NCBI GenBank assembly: GCA_902489225.1
Contig: CABTZA010000016.1
Coordinates: forward strand, 1 to 18,931
DNA length: 18,931 bases
Reading direction: 5' to 3'
Source of the DNA: an uncultured Collinsella sp.
GTDB lineage: Bacteria; Actinomycetota; Coriobacteriia; Coriobacteriales; Coriobacteriaceae
Shown piece after piece: positions 1 to 7,567 of the stretch. The notes beneath the pieces are model-generated. The model was not told the origin of the DNA, searched no databases, and was given only the letters and a program-made list of their open reading frames with translations. The position numbers and the translations under genes are program-made. How positions within the stretch are numbered: the stretch's first letter is position 1; each line of letters begins with the position of its first letter.

Positions 1-8
1 GGAGGACC

Positions 9-3000
9 ATGCCTGTTCGAATCTATACCACCAATGTCGGCACGGATTTGAGCGATGCCGAGTCGGCGCTGCTTGCCGACCTTATTGCCCGCCACGGGCG
101 TGCCGTGCTGCTGGCGCCAACGTTTGCCGAGCTCGACTTGTGCCGTCATGATGCGGCGGAAGCCGGGATTTCGCTGGGTATTGACTACAAGACGCCTACA
201 TCGTGGCTTCGCTCGCTTTGGGAGCTTTTGGGCGACGGGCGTGGTTTCGTCGACAACCTGCAGCGCCAGATGCTGTTTTCGGACATGGTAGCGCGTCTCG
301 TCGACGCCGACCTGCAGCCGCTTTCGCGCAGTCAGGGTACGGTGCGCATGCTCGCGCGCATGGCCCGCGATGTGCTGCCGAGCGTAGCGGGAACGGGTGC
401 CGAGCGCCGCTGCGGCGACGTTTGCCGGCCCGATCCCAAGAGCGACGCCGAGGCTCGCGTGTTTGAACTTTTGTGCGCCTATGCGCGCGGTTTGGACCGT
501 CGAGATATGGTCGAGCCCTGCGAGGCGGCTGACATTATGGCCGGCGCTTTGGCCGACAACCTGCCGGGGTGCGCCCGCGCCGTTTGCGTGCGCGGCGTCA
601 CGTCATTTACGTATAGCCTGCTCGAGCTGCTGTCCGCCGTGGCAAACAACGGGGGAGAGGTTGTCGTGCTGCTTGCTTGCGAGCAAGCGGCGATGCGCGA
701 GGAGCTTGCCGCGGCATTTGATGTCCGCGGTGTGCTGTTTGAGATCGCGCCGCTGGGGGAGGGCGCCGCCGCGCCCCAGACTGCCTCCAAGTCCGCTGCT
801 CAGCCTGCCTTTATTGAGGTCGCCGGCCCCCATGCCCGTGCCCATGCTTATGCGGACGTCATCGATAAGTTGGTGAAAGCGCACAAGGAGTCCAAGGACG
901 ATAAAGCTGCTGCAACACCCGCCGACCCCGTACGCGTGCTCGTTGTTTCTGCCCGGGCACCCCAGCTGTTCGGCGAGCTTGCCGCTCGTTTGGCGGCGCG
1001 CCACGTTGCTGCCGAGACGGCCGAGTTCACGGCGTTTTCCCAATCCATTGCGGGCAGGCAGTTCACGGCGTTTTCCCAATCCATTGCGGGCAGGCAGTTC
1101 ACGGCGCTCGCCAACCTGATCGAGCGTATGAAGGCCGCCGACGAAGGGGCAGCTTCTAAGACTGAGTGGTGGCCCGCTCCGGAGCTTACCGACTGGATTT
1201 ACAGCCCGCTTTCGGGTGCCGACGCCGCCAGCGCGCGCACGTTCGACAAGAATATGCGACTGTCGCGCAGCAAGACCACTGCGGGCGTCAAGAGCCTGCT
1301 GCAGAGCGTGCAGGGCCAGGTGAGGGGCGCGCGTAAAGCGGCGAGCGACGAGAACTGGTTTAAGAACGTGCCGTGCGTGATCTCGGACGTGTTCCAGGCG
1401 CTGTGGCGCGACAAACCCGTGACGGCGCTCAAGGCCATGCTTGCCGTTGCCGAGGCACTGCCCGATCGCGCACTTGGCGGTCTCGACGGTCAGGCCCGTC
1501 GCCAGGCGGAGGTGGCCCTGCTGCGCCACGTCATCGACATCCTTATGAATGGCGCCCGTGCGCTCGACGTGTCGCAGGCCGCGACCGTGCCCGTGCTCGA
1601 TGACATTCGAACCAAGGTGGACAAGCGTAGCGCCGCCTACGATTACGAGACCTACGAGGTTGACCGTGCGCCACGCGCCCAGGTTCGCTTTGCTTCGCTT
1701 GCCGATGCGGCGGCTCTGCGCCCCGGCAGCTACGATGCCGTGCTGTTTGCCGACGTCGACCTGGACAGTTATCCGCTCTCACATGAGGAGGGCCCGCTGG
1801 CAACGCTGACGGCAGAGTTAGATCGCAGCGGTGTGACGCTTGAGCCTGCCGCCTTGTTGCGCGTGCGCTTTGGCCGCGCGATGCAGGCCGCGCGCGGTCC
1901 GGTTGCGCTTGCCCGCGTGACGCACGATCGCCAGGCGCGCGAGTGCTACCCGGCTGCCGTGTGGACCGAGTTGCGGGCGCATGCCGAGGCCGCTAACGAT
2001 GCTAAGGCCGCTGACGCCGACAAGGCCGCTGACGACGCTAAGGCCGTTGGCGCCGACAAGGCGAAGTGCGTGGGTGAGGGCGATATCGTAAGGGACTTCG
2101 ATCCCGCGGCAGGCGAAGGTCTTAGGCGCGAGCGCGTGACCTGCGAAGCTCCTCAGCATCTGAGCGATGAAGCCATTCCGTATCTGGTCCTGCGCCGTCG
2201 CGATGGCGAGGGCGAGGATGCGCCGCTGGTGCCGCGCCTGACGTCTGCCTCGCAGATCGAGGCCTATTCGACCTGCCCGCTGTGCTGGTTCGTCTCGTAT
2301 CGCGTCAAACCCCAGTCGATCGACGCCGGCTTTGGCAACATGGAGAAGGGCAACTTTGTCCATGACGTGCTGGAGCACTTGCATGCCCGTCTGCCCCAGG
2401 AGGGCATGGAGCGCGTGACGCCCGAGAACCTGCCACGTGCTCAGGAGCTGCTGCACGAGGTCTTTGCCGAGACCCTGGCCGAGCACGCCGGCAAGCGCGG
2501 TACCGAGGGCCCGCTGGTGCCGCTCTCTCCAGTGGAGGAGCGCCAAGTGGCCGAGATTTTGCCGCAGCTGGAGGGCGTGCTTGCCTATGAAGCCGAGGCG
2601 CTCGCGCCCTTCGCGCCGCGCTACCTGGAGTTTGCGTTCAACGAGCTCCAGGTCGAGTATGCCGGCTGGCCGCTTGGCGGGCGCATCGACCGCGTGGACG
2701 TGGACGCCGAGAATCGCGCCGTGGTAATCGACTACAAGCATCGCACGGGCGTTGAGGAGTTTAAGCTCGCCGACCCTACGGTGCGCGACGAGGAATCAGG
2801 CACGGCGCCCATCGACGATCCGCGGTGGCTGCCGCCCCATACCCAGACGCTTATCTATGCGCAGGCTATGCGCCGGGCGCTGGATCTGGACACCCGCGCG
2901 GCGCTCTATTTTTCGACCAAGGGCGGCAAACCGGCGCTGCGAGGCGCCGCGAGTGCCGAGCTGCTCGAGGAGGAGCGTGGTGACGGCCGCATCCCGGGGC

Positions 3001-3197
3001 TTAAGAAGGGCTTTCCCGGCGAGGGCGGCAGCATGGACTTCGACGCCCTGCTCGATCGCGTGGAGGACGGCATCGCCGAGCGCCTGCGCGAGCTCGAGGC
3101 AGGCAACGTTGCCGCCGTCGACCCGGCGTCGACGCAGGCCGCGCATGCGCGCTGCTCGTATAACCACGAAGGAACGTTTGTAAGGAGGGACGTGTAG
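9..3197 (+). CDS. addB: AddB-like subunit of a helicase-nuclease (PD-(D/E)XK nuclease family)
   Basis: Expected to partner the AddA-type helicase encoded 3 nt downstream, in resecting double-strand breaks for RecA-dependent recombination. The C-terminal part carries a RecB-type nuclease: an H in a G-x3-H-like segment at H785, GRID with D894, the VIDYK core with D908 and K910, and a following Q-x3-Y helix (QTLIYAQ). The N-terminal 700 residues are weakly conserved; LLAP near residue 35 resembles the strand after the Walker A loop of AddB, but no GxGKT is present. C756 and C759 sit where AddB has its first iron-sulfur Cys, but the C-terminal cluster keeps only C1049. GGAGG at 1-5 precedes the ATG with a short 3-nt gap. 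At 1062 aa it is a little shorter than Bacillus AddB. Odd points are an exact 36-bp tandem duplication and an Ala/Asp/Lys repeat. The nuclease call is firm; the name addB rests mainly on its neighbour. Confidence 0.85.
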   Translation: MPVRIYTTNVGTDLSDAESALLADLIARHGRAVLLAPTFAELDLCRHDAAEAGISLGIDYKTPTSWLRSLWELLGDGRGFVDNLQRQMLFSDMVARLVDADLQPLSRSQGTVRMLARMARDVLPSVAGTGAERRCGDVCRPDPKSDAEARVFELLCAYARGLDRRDMVEPCEAADIMAGALADNLPGCARAVCVRGVTSFTYSLLELLSAVANNGGEVVVLLACEQAAMREELAAAFDVRGVLFEIAPLGEGAAAPQTASKSAAQPAFIEVAGPHARAHAYADVIDKLVKAHKESKDDKAAATPADPVRVLVVSARAPQLFGELAARLAARHVAAETAEFTAFSQSIAGRQFTAFSQSIAGRQFTALANLIERMKAADEGAASKTEWWPAPELTDWIYSPLSGADAASARTFDKNMRLSRSKTTAGVKSLLQSVQGQVRGARKAASDENWFKNVPCVISDVFQALWRDKPVTALKAMLAVAEALPDRALGGLDGQARRQAEVALLRHVIDILMNGARALDVSQAATVPVLDDIRTKVDKRSAAYDYETYEVDRAPRAQVRFASLADAAALRPGSYDAVLFADVDLDSYPLSHEEGPLATLTAELDRSGVTLEPAALLRVRFGRAMQAARGPVALARVTHDRQARECYPAAVWTELRAHAEAANDAKAADADKAADDAKAVGADKAKCVGEGDIVRDFDPAAGEGLRRERVTCEAPQHLSDEAIPYLVLRRRDGEGEDAPLVPRLTSASQIEAYSTCPLCWFVSYRVKPQSIDAGFGNMEKGNFVHDVLEHLHARLPQEGMERVTPENLPRAQELLHEVFAETLAEHAGKRGTEGPLVPLSPVEERQVAEILPQLEGVLAYEAEALAPFAPRYLEFAFNELQVEYAGWPLGGRIDRVDVDAENRAVVIDYKHRTGVEEFKLADPTVRDEESGTAPIDDPRWLPPHTQTLIYAQAMRRALDLDTRAALYFSTKGGKPALRGAASAELLEEERGDGRIPGLKKGFPGEGGSMDFDALLDRVEDGIAERLRELEAGNVAAVDPASTQAAHARCSYNHEGTFVRRDV
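1025..1106 (+). repeat. 36-bp perfect tandem duplication inside addB
   Basis: Two identical 36-bp units (1025-1060 and 1061-1096) are followed by a 10-bp third partial copy, gttcacggcg (1097-1106). The unit is exactly 12 codons, giving FTAFSQSIAGRQ at residues 340-351 and again at 352-363, then FTA. The frame is kept. Identity at every base, including third codon positions, points to a very recent event, probably slippage between the 10-bp flanking copies of gttcacggcg. Confidence 0.97.
2004..2057 (+). repeat. Three imperfect 18-bp repeats in addB (Ala/Asp/Lys linker)
   Basis: Units start at 2004, 2022 and 2040, each beginning AAGGCCG, and encode KAADAD, KAADDA and KAVGAD (about residues 666-683). 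The charged, alanine-rich stretch lies between the degenerate helicase half and the nuclease half and reads as a flexible linker or a long charged helix. Repeat number may vary between strains. Confidence 0.85.
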
Positions 3198-3200
3198 ACC

Positions 3201-6200
3201 ATGGATCTTTCGACTTTGATGCCGCAACAACTGCAAGTCGTCAAAACGCTCGACCGCCCGCTGTTTGTCTCGGCAGGTGCCGGCTCGGGCAAGACCTTTA
3301 CCCTCACGCGCCGCATCGTCTATGCGCTCTCGCCCGAATCCGGTCCGTTTGTCGAGCATCTGGATCAGGTGCTCGCCATTACCTTTACCAAAGATGCCGC
3401 GGCCGAGATTCGCGACCGCGTGCGTCGCGCGCTTATCGAAGAGGGTATGGACGAGGAGGCCCTGACCGTCGACGATGCGTGGATCTCGACCATTCACGGC
3501 ATGTGTTCGCGCATCCTGCGCGCGCATGCGTTGGAGCTGGGCATCGATCCCGAGTTCACGGTGCTTACCGATACCGATGAGCTTATGGATCAGGCTGTTG
3601 AGCATGTGCTGGCCCGAGCGACGGCGCCCGATGCCGCCCCCGAGCTCGCCGCTTCGCTTAAAAGCCTCTACGCCTGGTATCCCATGGCAGGCGAGGGTGG
3701 CCTCTTTGGCGTCGGCACCACCATCAAGGGCCTGGTGCGTGAGCTGCTGGAGCTCTCGAGCCAGCTGCCGGGCGGTATGGACGACGTGTGCGTGGCGCGC
3801 GGCCAGGCCGATACCTCGGCACTCGCCGATGCCTATCGTGCGGCGCTGGGCGCAAGCAAGGCTGCGACCGAGAAAGCGCAGGTGGCACTCGATGCCATCG
3901 ACGCGTTTGAGGCGAGCGGCAAAACCATGGAGGATGCGGCGCGACTCATGATGTCGTGCAGCATGCCTCGGGCGAGCAAGGCGTTTCCTAAGGAGCGGGT
4001 GGAGCTGCTCAAGGCCGAGGCCGCCGATGCATTTATCAATATCGTGCTTGCCTGCGGTGCCCCCGCGCTCGATGCGCTGGTGGGCCTGGCCCGTTCCGTG
4101 GAGGCCGAGTATCGCGCGCTGAAGGCCGGCCAATCCGCGCTCGATAACAACGACCTGCTGCGCATGGCGTACGAGGCTCTGCGCGACTACCCGGCTATTC
4201 GAGCAGCCTATGAGGGCCGCTTTAAGATGGTCATGATCGATGAGTTCCAGGATACCGACCAGATGCAGGTTGACCTGATCCGTTACCTGACCGGCGCGGG
4301 TGAGCGTGCGCTGTGTACCGTGGGCGATGCGCAGCAGTCGATTTATCGTTTCCGCGGCGCCGAGGTTGAGGTCTTCCGCCGCCAGGAGCGCAAAGTGGGC
4401 TCCTCTGCTGCGCCCGAGACGGCTGCCGCATCCGATGCCCCCGCCGGCGAGCTCGTCAAACTCGTGCGCAACTTCCGCAGCCACGACGAGGTGCTGCGCT
4501 ATGTGGCGCGCGTCTTTGACGGCGATACCGGTGGTTTGATGCAGGGGTTCTTGGATCTTGAGCCGAGTGACGATCGCGAGGACAAGCTCAAGGCAAAGGC
4601 GTCGCGCCGCCAGGCGGTCTTCGTTGCCGGCGGCAGCACCCAGGAGCGAACGCAGGCGAAAGCTCGTGCGATTGCGGAGCGATTCCAAGCGCTCGTTAAA
4701 GCGGGCCAGCCCCAGGGCAGCATGGTACTGCTACTGGGGCGCATGACCAATGCCGATGTCTACGCACAGGCGTTTCGCGACCAGGGGCTCGACTGCGTCA
4801 TCGCGGGCGGCTCGGTCTTTGCCCAGGCTGCCGAGGTCCAAACGGTGCGTGCCTTGGTGTGCGCGCTTGCTAACCCGGCCGATACGGCGCAGGGTCTTAT
4901 GCCGCTGCTGGCCTCGCCGATGTTTGCGCTCGGCGCTCAGGAGTTCCTGGCGCTGACGACCAAGCTGGACGACCAGACGGGGGAAACCTCGCGCCGCAAC
5001 ATCGACGTGGGCATCATGAGCGATTCCGATGTGCCGGGTTTGCAAGACTTGCCGCTCGTGACGCGCGCCCGCGAGGTGCTGCGGTATGCGCTCCGTCGCG
5101 TGGGCCGCGATTCGTTCGCCGCCATCGCGCGCGACGTGGTCAACGCCTCCGGCTGGTTTGTGCGTCTGGCACAGCGTGGTCCCGAGGGCAAGGCCATTGC
5201 CGCCAACGTGCTCAAGGCGCTCGACGCCGTGGCCGAGGCAGAGGCCGAGCTCGGCAACTCGCCGCGCTCCATTGCGCTCGCCTTCGACCGCTTCTTGGCG
5301 GGCAAGGAGGCCCCGGGCGCGCTCAACGAGGAGGGCGACGGCGCGGTACGCATCATGACGGTGCATGCGTCCAAGGGTCTGGAGTATCCGGTCGTAGCGG
5401 TTGCCGAGTGTTTTGGCGTGCGTAAGTCCTCGGGTGCGGCACAGATGGGTCGCGTCGAGGGCGGAGCGCAGATCGTGGCGCTGCCGGCACGCTTCGACGG
5501 CGTTAAGCTCGCCGACGGAACCTTTGTGAAGGGCGACGACGTCAAAAAGCAGTTTGAGCATGCGTTTAAGGGCAAGGGCACGTCGTTGTGGCTGCCGCCA
5601 GAGCTCATGGAGGACGTCTGTGCGACGGGCTCTCCCGCCGAGGCATTTGCCCGCCTGCGCGACGACGACCTGCAGCTTTCGCTCGAGGAGCGGGCCCGCT
5701 TGCTCTATGTTGCCATGACGCGTGCGCGCGAGCTGGTCATTCTGGCGATGGATGCCGGCGTGAGCCGTGGCAAGGTGACGGCGCCGACCTTCGACGTCGA
5801 GACCGATCTGACCTACGACGTGCTGCGTCGTATTCTGCCGACGGACGGCCTGGACATGCCGCAGCTCGATGCCGACCGTTTGGTGTTCGACAACTCCCAG
5901 CCGGGCGACTACGAGCTCATCTCGCTGGCTGACTTTGCTTTTGGCGAGCAGTCGTTTGAGGCCAATGCTTCTCTGGATGCCGAGGGCAGGCTTGTCCGCG
6001 GCGATGCCGATGCCGCCGATAATGCTGCGCACTCAACTGTGCCCGGTCCTGCCGACCCCGAGCCCGATGCGTTTGAGCTCGTGTATCCCCAGGCGGTGGG
6101 CGTGCGCATGGGCACCTGCCCGTATCCGGCGCGCGATTCGTACAGCTACTCGTCAATTGCTGCGTCGCTGCATGCCGAGTCCGAGGACCGTGCCGCCGAG

Positions 6201-6818
6201 GCACACACGCCCATGGACGAGGCCGGCGATGATGCGGAGTCGGATGGTTCCGAGATGACGGATGCAGGCGTAGCCGCCGTTGAGCCCGCCGGCAACCCCA
6301 TGGCGCTGGGCTCGGCGTTCCATGCCGCCTGCCAGTGGCTGATCGAGATGGGTGCCGATGCGCTGCCCACCGCGCGCGCCGACGCCCTGGCTCGCCTGTG
6401 GCGCCTGACGCCGGAGCAGCGCGAGCGCTTCGACGTTGCCCTGGACCGCTGGCTCAAGTCGGCTGTTCGTGCCGACCTGCTCGCGTGGCCGTGCGTTCGC
6501 GCCGAGGTGCCGTTCTTTTCGCTGGGCTGCGAGGACGAGGACATCGCCCGCTACGGTGCATATGCCGAGGGCGCCATCGACGCTTTGGCGACGAACCCGG
6601 CGGATTCGTCACGCGCGCTGGTCATCGACTACAAGACGGGCGGCACGCCGGACGAGACGCCGGAACAGCTGCAGGGGAAGCACGCCCTGCAGGCGCGCGT
6701 CTACGCCGATGTGTTGCATAAGGCAGGCTTTGAGGCCGTGACGGTCAAGTTCGTCCGCGTGGAGCAGGCCGATCCCGCCAACCCCTGCGAGCCCCAGGTG
6801 GTCACCTACAGCCTCTAG
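3201..6818 (+). CDS. addA: AddA-type ATP-dependent helicase/exonuclease subunit (UvrD superfamily 1)
   Basis: Superfamily 1A helicase fused to a RecB-family nuclease; the motor subunit of an AddAB-like complex that unwinds and degrades DNA from double-strand ends. Motifs run in order: Q motif (PQQ, residues 8-10), Walker A AGAGSGKT (25-32, K31), motif Ia ITFTKDAAAE (60-69), STIHG (96-100), motif II IDEFQD (346-351), motif III GDAQQSIYRFRG, motif IV VRNFRSH, motif V TVHASKGLEYP, motif VI YVAMTRARE (836-844). The C-terminal nuclease has G-x3-H with H1041, EGAIDAL, VIDYKTG with D1143 and K1145, and QARVY. Both active sites look intact. Length 1205 aa is typical of AddA. An Asp/Glu/Ala-rich linker of roughly 110 residues separates helicase and nuclease. 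AAGGAGG at 3182-3188 overlaps the end of the upstream gene and sits 12 nt before the ATG, so translation is probably coupled. Confidence 0.95.
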   Translation: MDLSTLMPQQLQVVKTLDRPLFVSAGAGSGKTFTLTRRIVYALSPESGPFVEHLDQVLAITFTKDAAAEIRDRVRRALIEEGMDEEALTVDDAWISTIHGMCSRILRAHALELGIDPEFTVLTDTDELMDQAVEHVLARATAPDAAPELAASLKSLYAWYPMAGEGGLFGVGTTIKGLVRELLELSSQLPGGMDDVCVARGQADTSALADAYRAALGASKAATEKAQVALDAIDAFEASGKTMEDAARLMMSCSMPRASKAFPKERVELLKAEAADAFINIVLACGAPALDALVGLARSVEAEYRALKAGQSALDNNDLLRMAYEALRDYPAIRAAYEGRFKMVMIDEFQDTDQMQVDLIRYLTGAGERALCTVGDAQQSIYRFRGAEVEVFRRQERKVGSSAAPETAAASDAPAGELVKLVRNFRSHDEVLRYVARVFDGDTGGLMQGFLDLEPSDDREDKLKAKASRRQAVFVAGGSTQERTQAKARAIAERFQALVKAGQPQGSMVLLLGRMTNADVYAQAFRDQGLDCVIAGGSVFAQAAEVQTVRALVCALANPADTAQGLMPLLASPMFALGAQEFLALTTKLDDQTGETSRRNIDVGIMSDSDVPGLQDLPLVTRAREVLRYALRRVGRDSFAAIARDVVNASGWFVRLAQRGPEGKAIAANVLKALDAVAEAEAELGNSPRSIALAFDRFLAGKEAPGALNEEGDGAVRIMTVHASKGLEYPVVAVAECFGVRKSSGAAQMGRVEGGAQIVALPARFDGVKLADGTFVKGDDVKKQFEHAFKGKGTSLWLPPELMEDVCATGSPAEAFARLRDDDLQLSLEERARLLYVAMTRARELVILAMDAGVSRGKVTAPTFDVETDLTYDVLRRILPTDGLDMPQLDADRLVFDNSQPGDYELISLADFAFGEQSFEANASLDAEGRLVRGDADAADNAAHSTVPGPADPEPDAFELVYPQAVGVRMGTCPYPARDSYSYSSIAASLHAESEDRAAEAHTPMDEAGDDAESDGSEMTDAGVAAVEPAGNPMALGSAFHAACQWLIEMGADALPTARADALARLWRLTPEQRERFDVALDRWLKSAVRADLLAWPCVRAEVPFFSLGCEDEDIARYGAYAEGAIDALATNPADSSRALVIDYKTGGTPDETPEQLQGKHALQARVYADVLHKAGFEAVTVKFVRVEQADPANPCEPQVVTYSL

Positions 6819-6834
6819 CCACCTCAGGCTTTAT

Positions 6835-6889
6835 GGTGCTATTTGGTTGGTTTTGCGGCCGTAAGGCCCTCAATCGTCCAAATGGCACC
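6835..6889. repeat. Long nested stem-loop in the addA/DUF3284 spacer
   Basis: GGTGCTATTTGG (6835-6846) pairs with CCAAATGGCACC (6878-6889), 12 positions with one G-T wobble. The enclosed 31 nt contain a second small stem, GGCC-gtaa-GGCC (6857-6868), and TTG/CAA (6847-6849 with 6871-6873). It begins 17 nt after the addA stop codon. There is no T-run after it, so it is not a classical intrinsic terminator. It may protect or shape the 3' end of the addBA mRNA. Confidence 0.7.
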
Positions 6890-6915
6890 GCAAGGCATGG
6901 GAGAGCCTGGGGCGG

Positions 6916-6921
6916 TACAAT
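6916..6921 (+). promoter_or_regulatory. Candidate -10 element (TACAAT) for the DUF3284 gene
   Basis: TACAAT matches the sigma-70-type -10 consensus at five of six positions and lies 33 nt before the ATG. No convincing -35 is seen at 16-18 nt spacing. An inverted repeat, ACCGC (6887-6891) with GCGGT (6912-6916) and an inner AGGC (6893-6896)/GCCT (6905-6908), abuts and overlaps its first base, so an operator or competing hairpin is possible. Confidence 0.35.
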
Positions 6922-6954
6922 GGCTCGAACGGTTCAAACGAATAAGGAGCCATC

Positions 6955-7464
6955 ATGCAGCTCACCAAAACGCTTAAGGTGACGCCGGAGGAGCTTTTTG
7001 ACGCTCTGGCGGGGTCCATCATGCAGGATATCGAGAACGCCACGGGCAAGCGTCCCAGCCGCAACAAGCTCAACGGCTATAAGTACGAGAAGCGCGCCCA
7101 GTCCGCAAAAGGCAAGGCCAAGGGCATGGCGATCAAGGTTAAAATCAAGCACTTTGACTACCCGTGTCTCTATGAGGTCCGTTTTCAGTATGCGGCGGGC
7201 ATCAATACTATGCGCTATGAGGCTGCACCTGCTGGCGATGGTGCCTGCGAGCTCACCTATACCGAGGATTTTCAGGGTGTGGGTGGCAACACGTCTGGCA
7301 CGCGCGGCAAGCTCGGCCTCTTCTTCTATGAGCGCAAGCTCAAGAGCCACGCCAACCAGACGATTGATCAAATCGTCAAATACATCGAGGGTGAGCGCCG
7401 CGTAAAGGCTAATCCCGCCTTCGCCGATGATACTGCCGAAAACGCTTCGGATGTATTCCATTGA
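6955..7464 (+). CDS. DUF3284 domain-containing protein
   Basis: A 169-residue soluble protein resembling the DUF3284 family, which is common in Firmicutes and gut actinobacteria and whose fold is probably SRPBCC/START-like. Visible family features are the opening KTLKVTPEELFDAL, the QDIENATGK segment near residues 23-31, the LNGYKYEK block, a beta-rich centre (IKVKIKHFDYPCLYEVRF), and a C-terminal helix. There is no signal peptide and no membrane segment. Lys-rich patches at both the centre and the C-terminal helix make it basic. AAGGAG (6944-6949) sits 5 nt before the ATG. It appears to be a single-gene unit between a structured spacer and the MFS gene. Biochemical function is unknown; some family members lie near sugar-uptake operons, but nothing here supports that link. 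Confidence 0.8.
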   Translation: MQLTKTLKVTPEELFDALAGSIMQDIENATGKRPSRNKLNGYKYEKRAQSAKGKAKGMAIKVKIKHFDYPCLYEVRFQYAAGINTMRYEAAPAGDGACELTYTEDFQGVGGNTSGTRGKLGLFFYERKLKSHANQTIDQIVKYIEGERRVKANPAFADDTAENASDVFH

Positions 7465-7490
7465 TACCCTGTGCAAAAGCTTTACCGCTC

Positions 7491-7507
7491 TTCACATCAA
7501 CTGTGAA
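7491..7507. promoter_or_regulatory. Perfect inverted repeat upstream of the MFS gene (candidate operator)
   Basis: TTCACA-tcaac-TGTGAA is a perfect 6-bp inverted repeat with a 5-nt spacer, centred about 69 nt before the MFS start codon. Size and symmetry fit a dimeric repressor site, such as TetR- or MarR-family regulators use for efflux genes. No regulator gene is visible in the window. Confidence 0.35.
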
Positions 7508-7567
7508 CACTTCAGGCTTCGAGTCAGTAGCGAGCGGCCCGACAAAAGTAGTTGATGGAAGTGCCAA

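Noticed and set aside
2796..4688. 630-codon open frame on the - strand across addB/addA
   Set aside because: Antisense shadow of two well-supported genes; no domain and no ribosome site.
4731..6032. 433-codon open frame on the - strand opposite addA
   Set aside because: Antisense shadow of the addA helicase motifs; composition typical of reversed GC-rich code.
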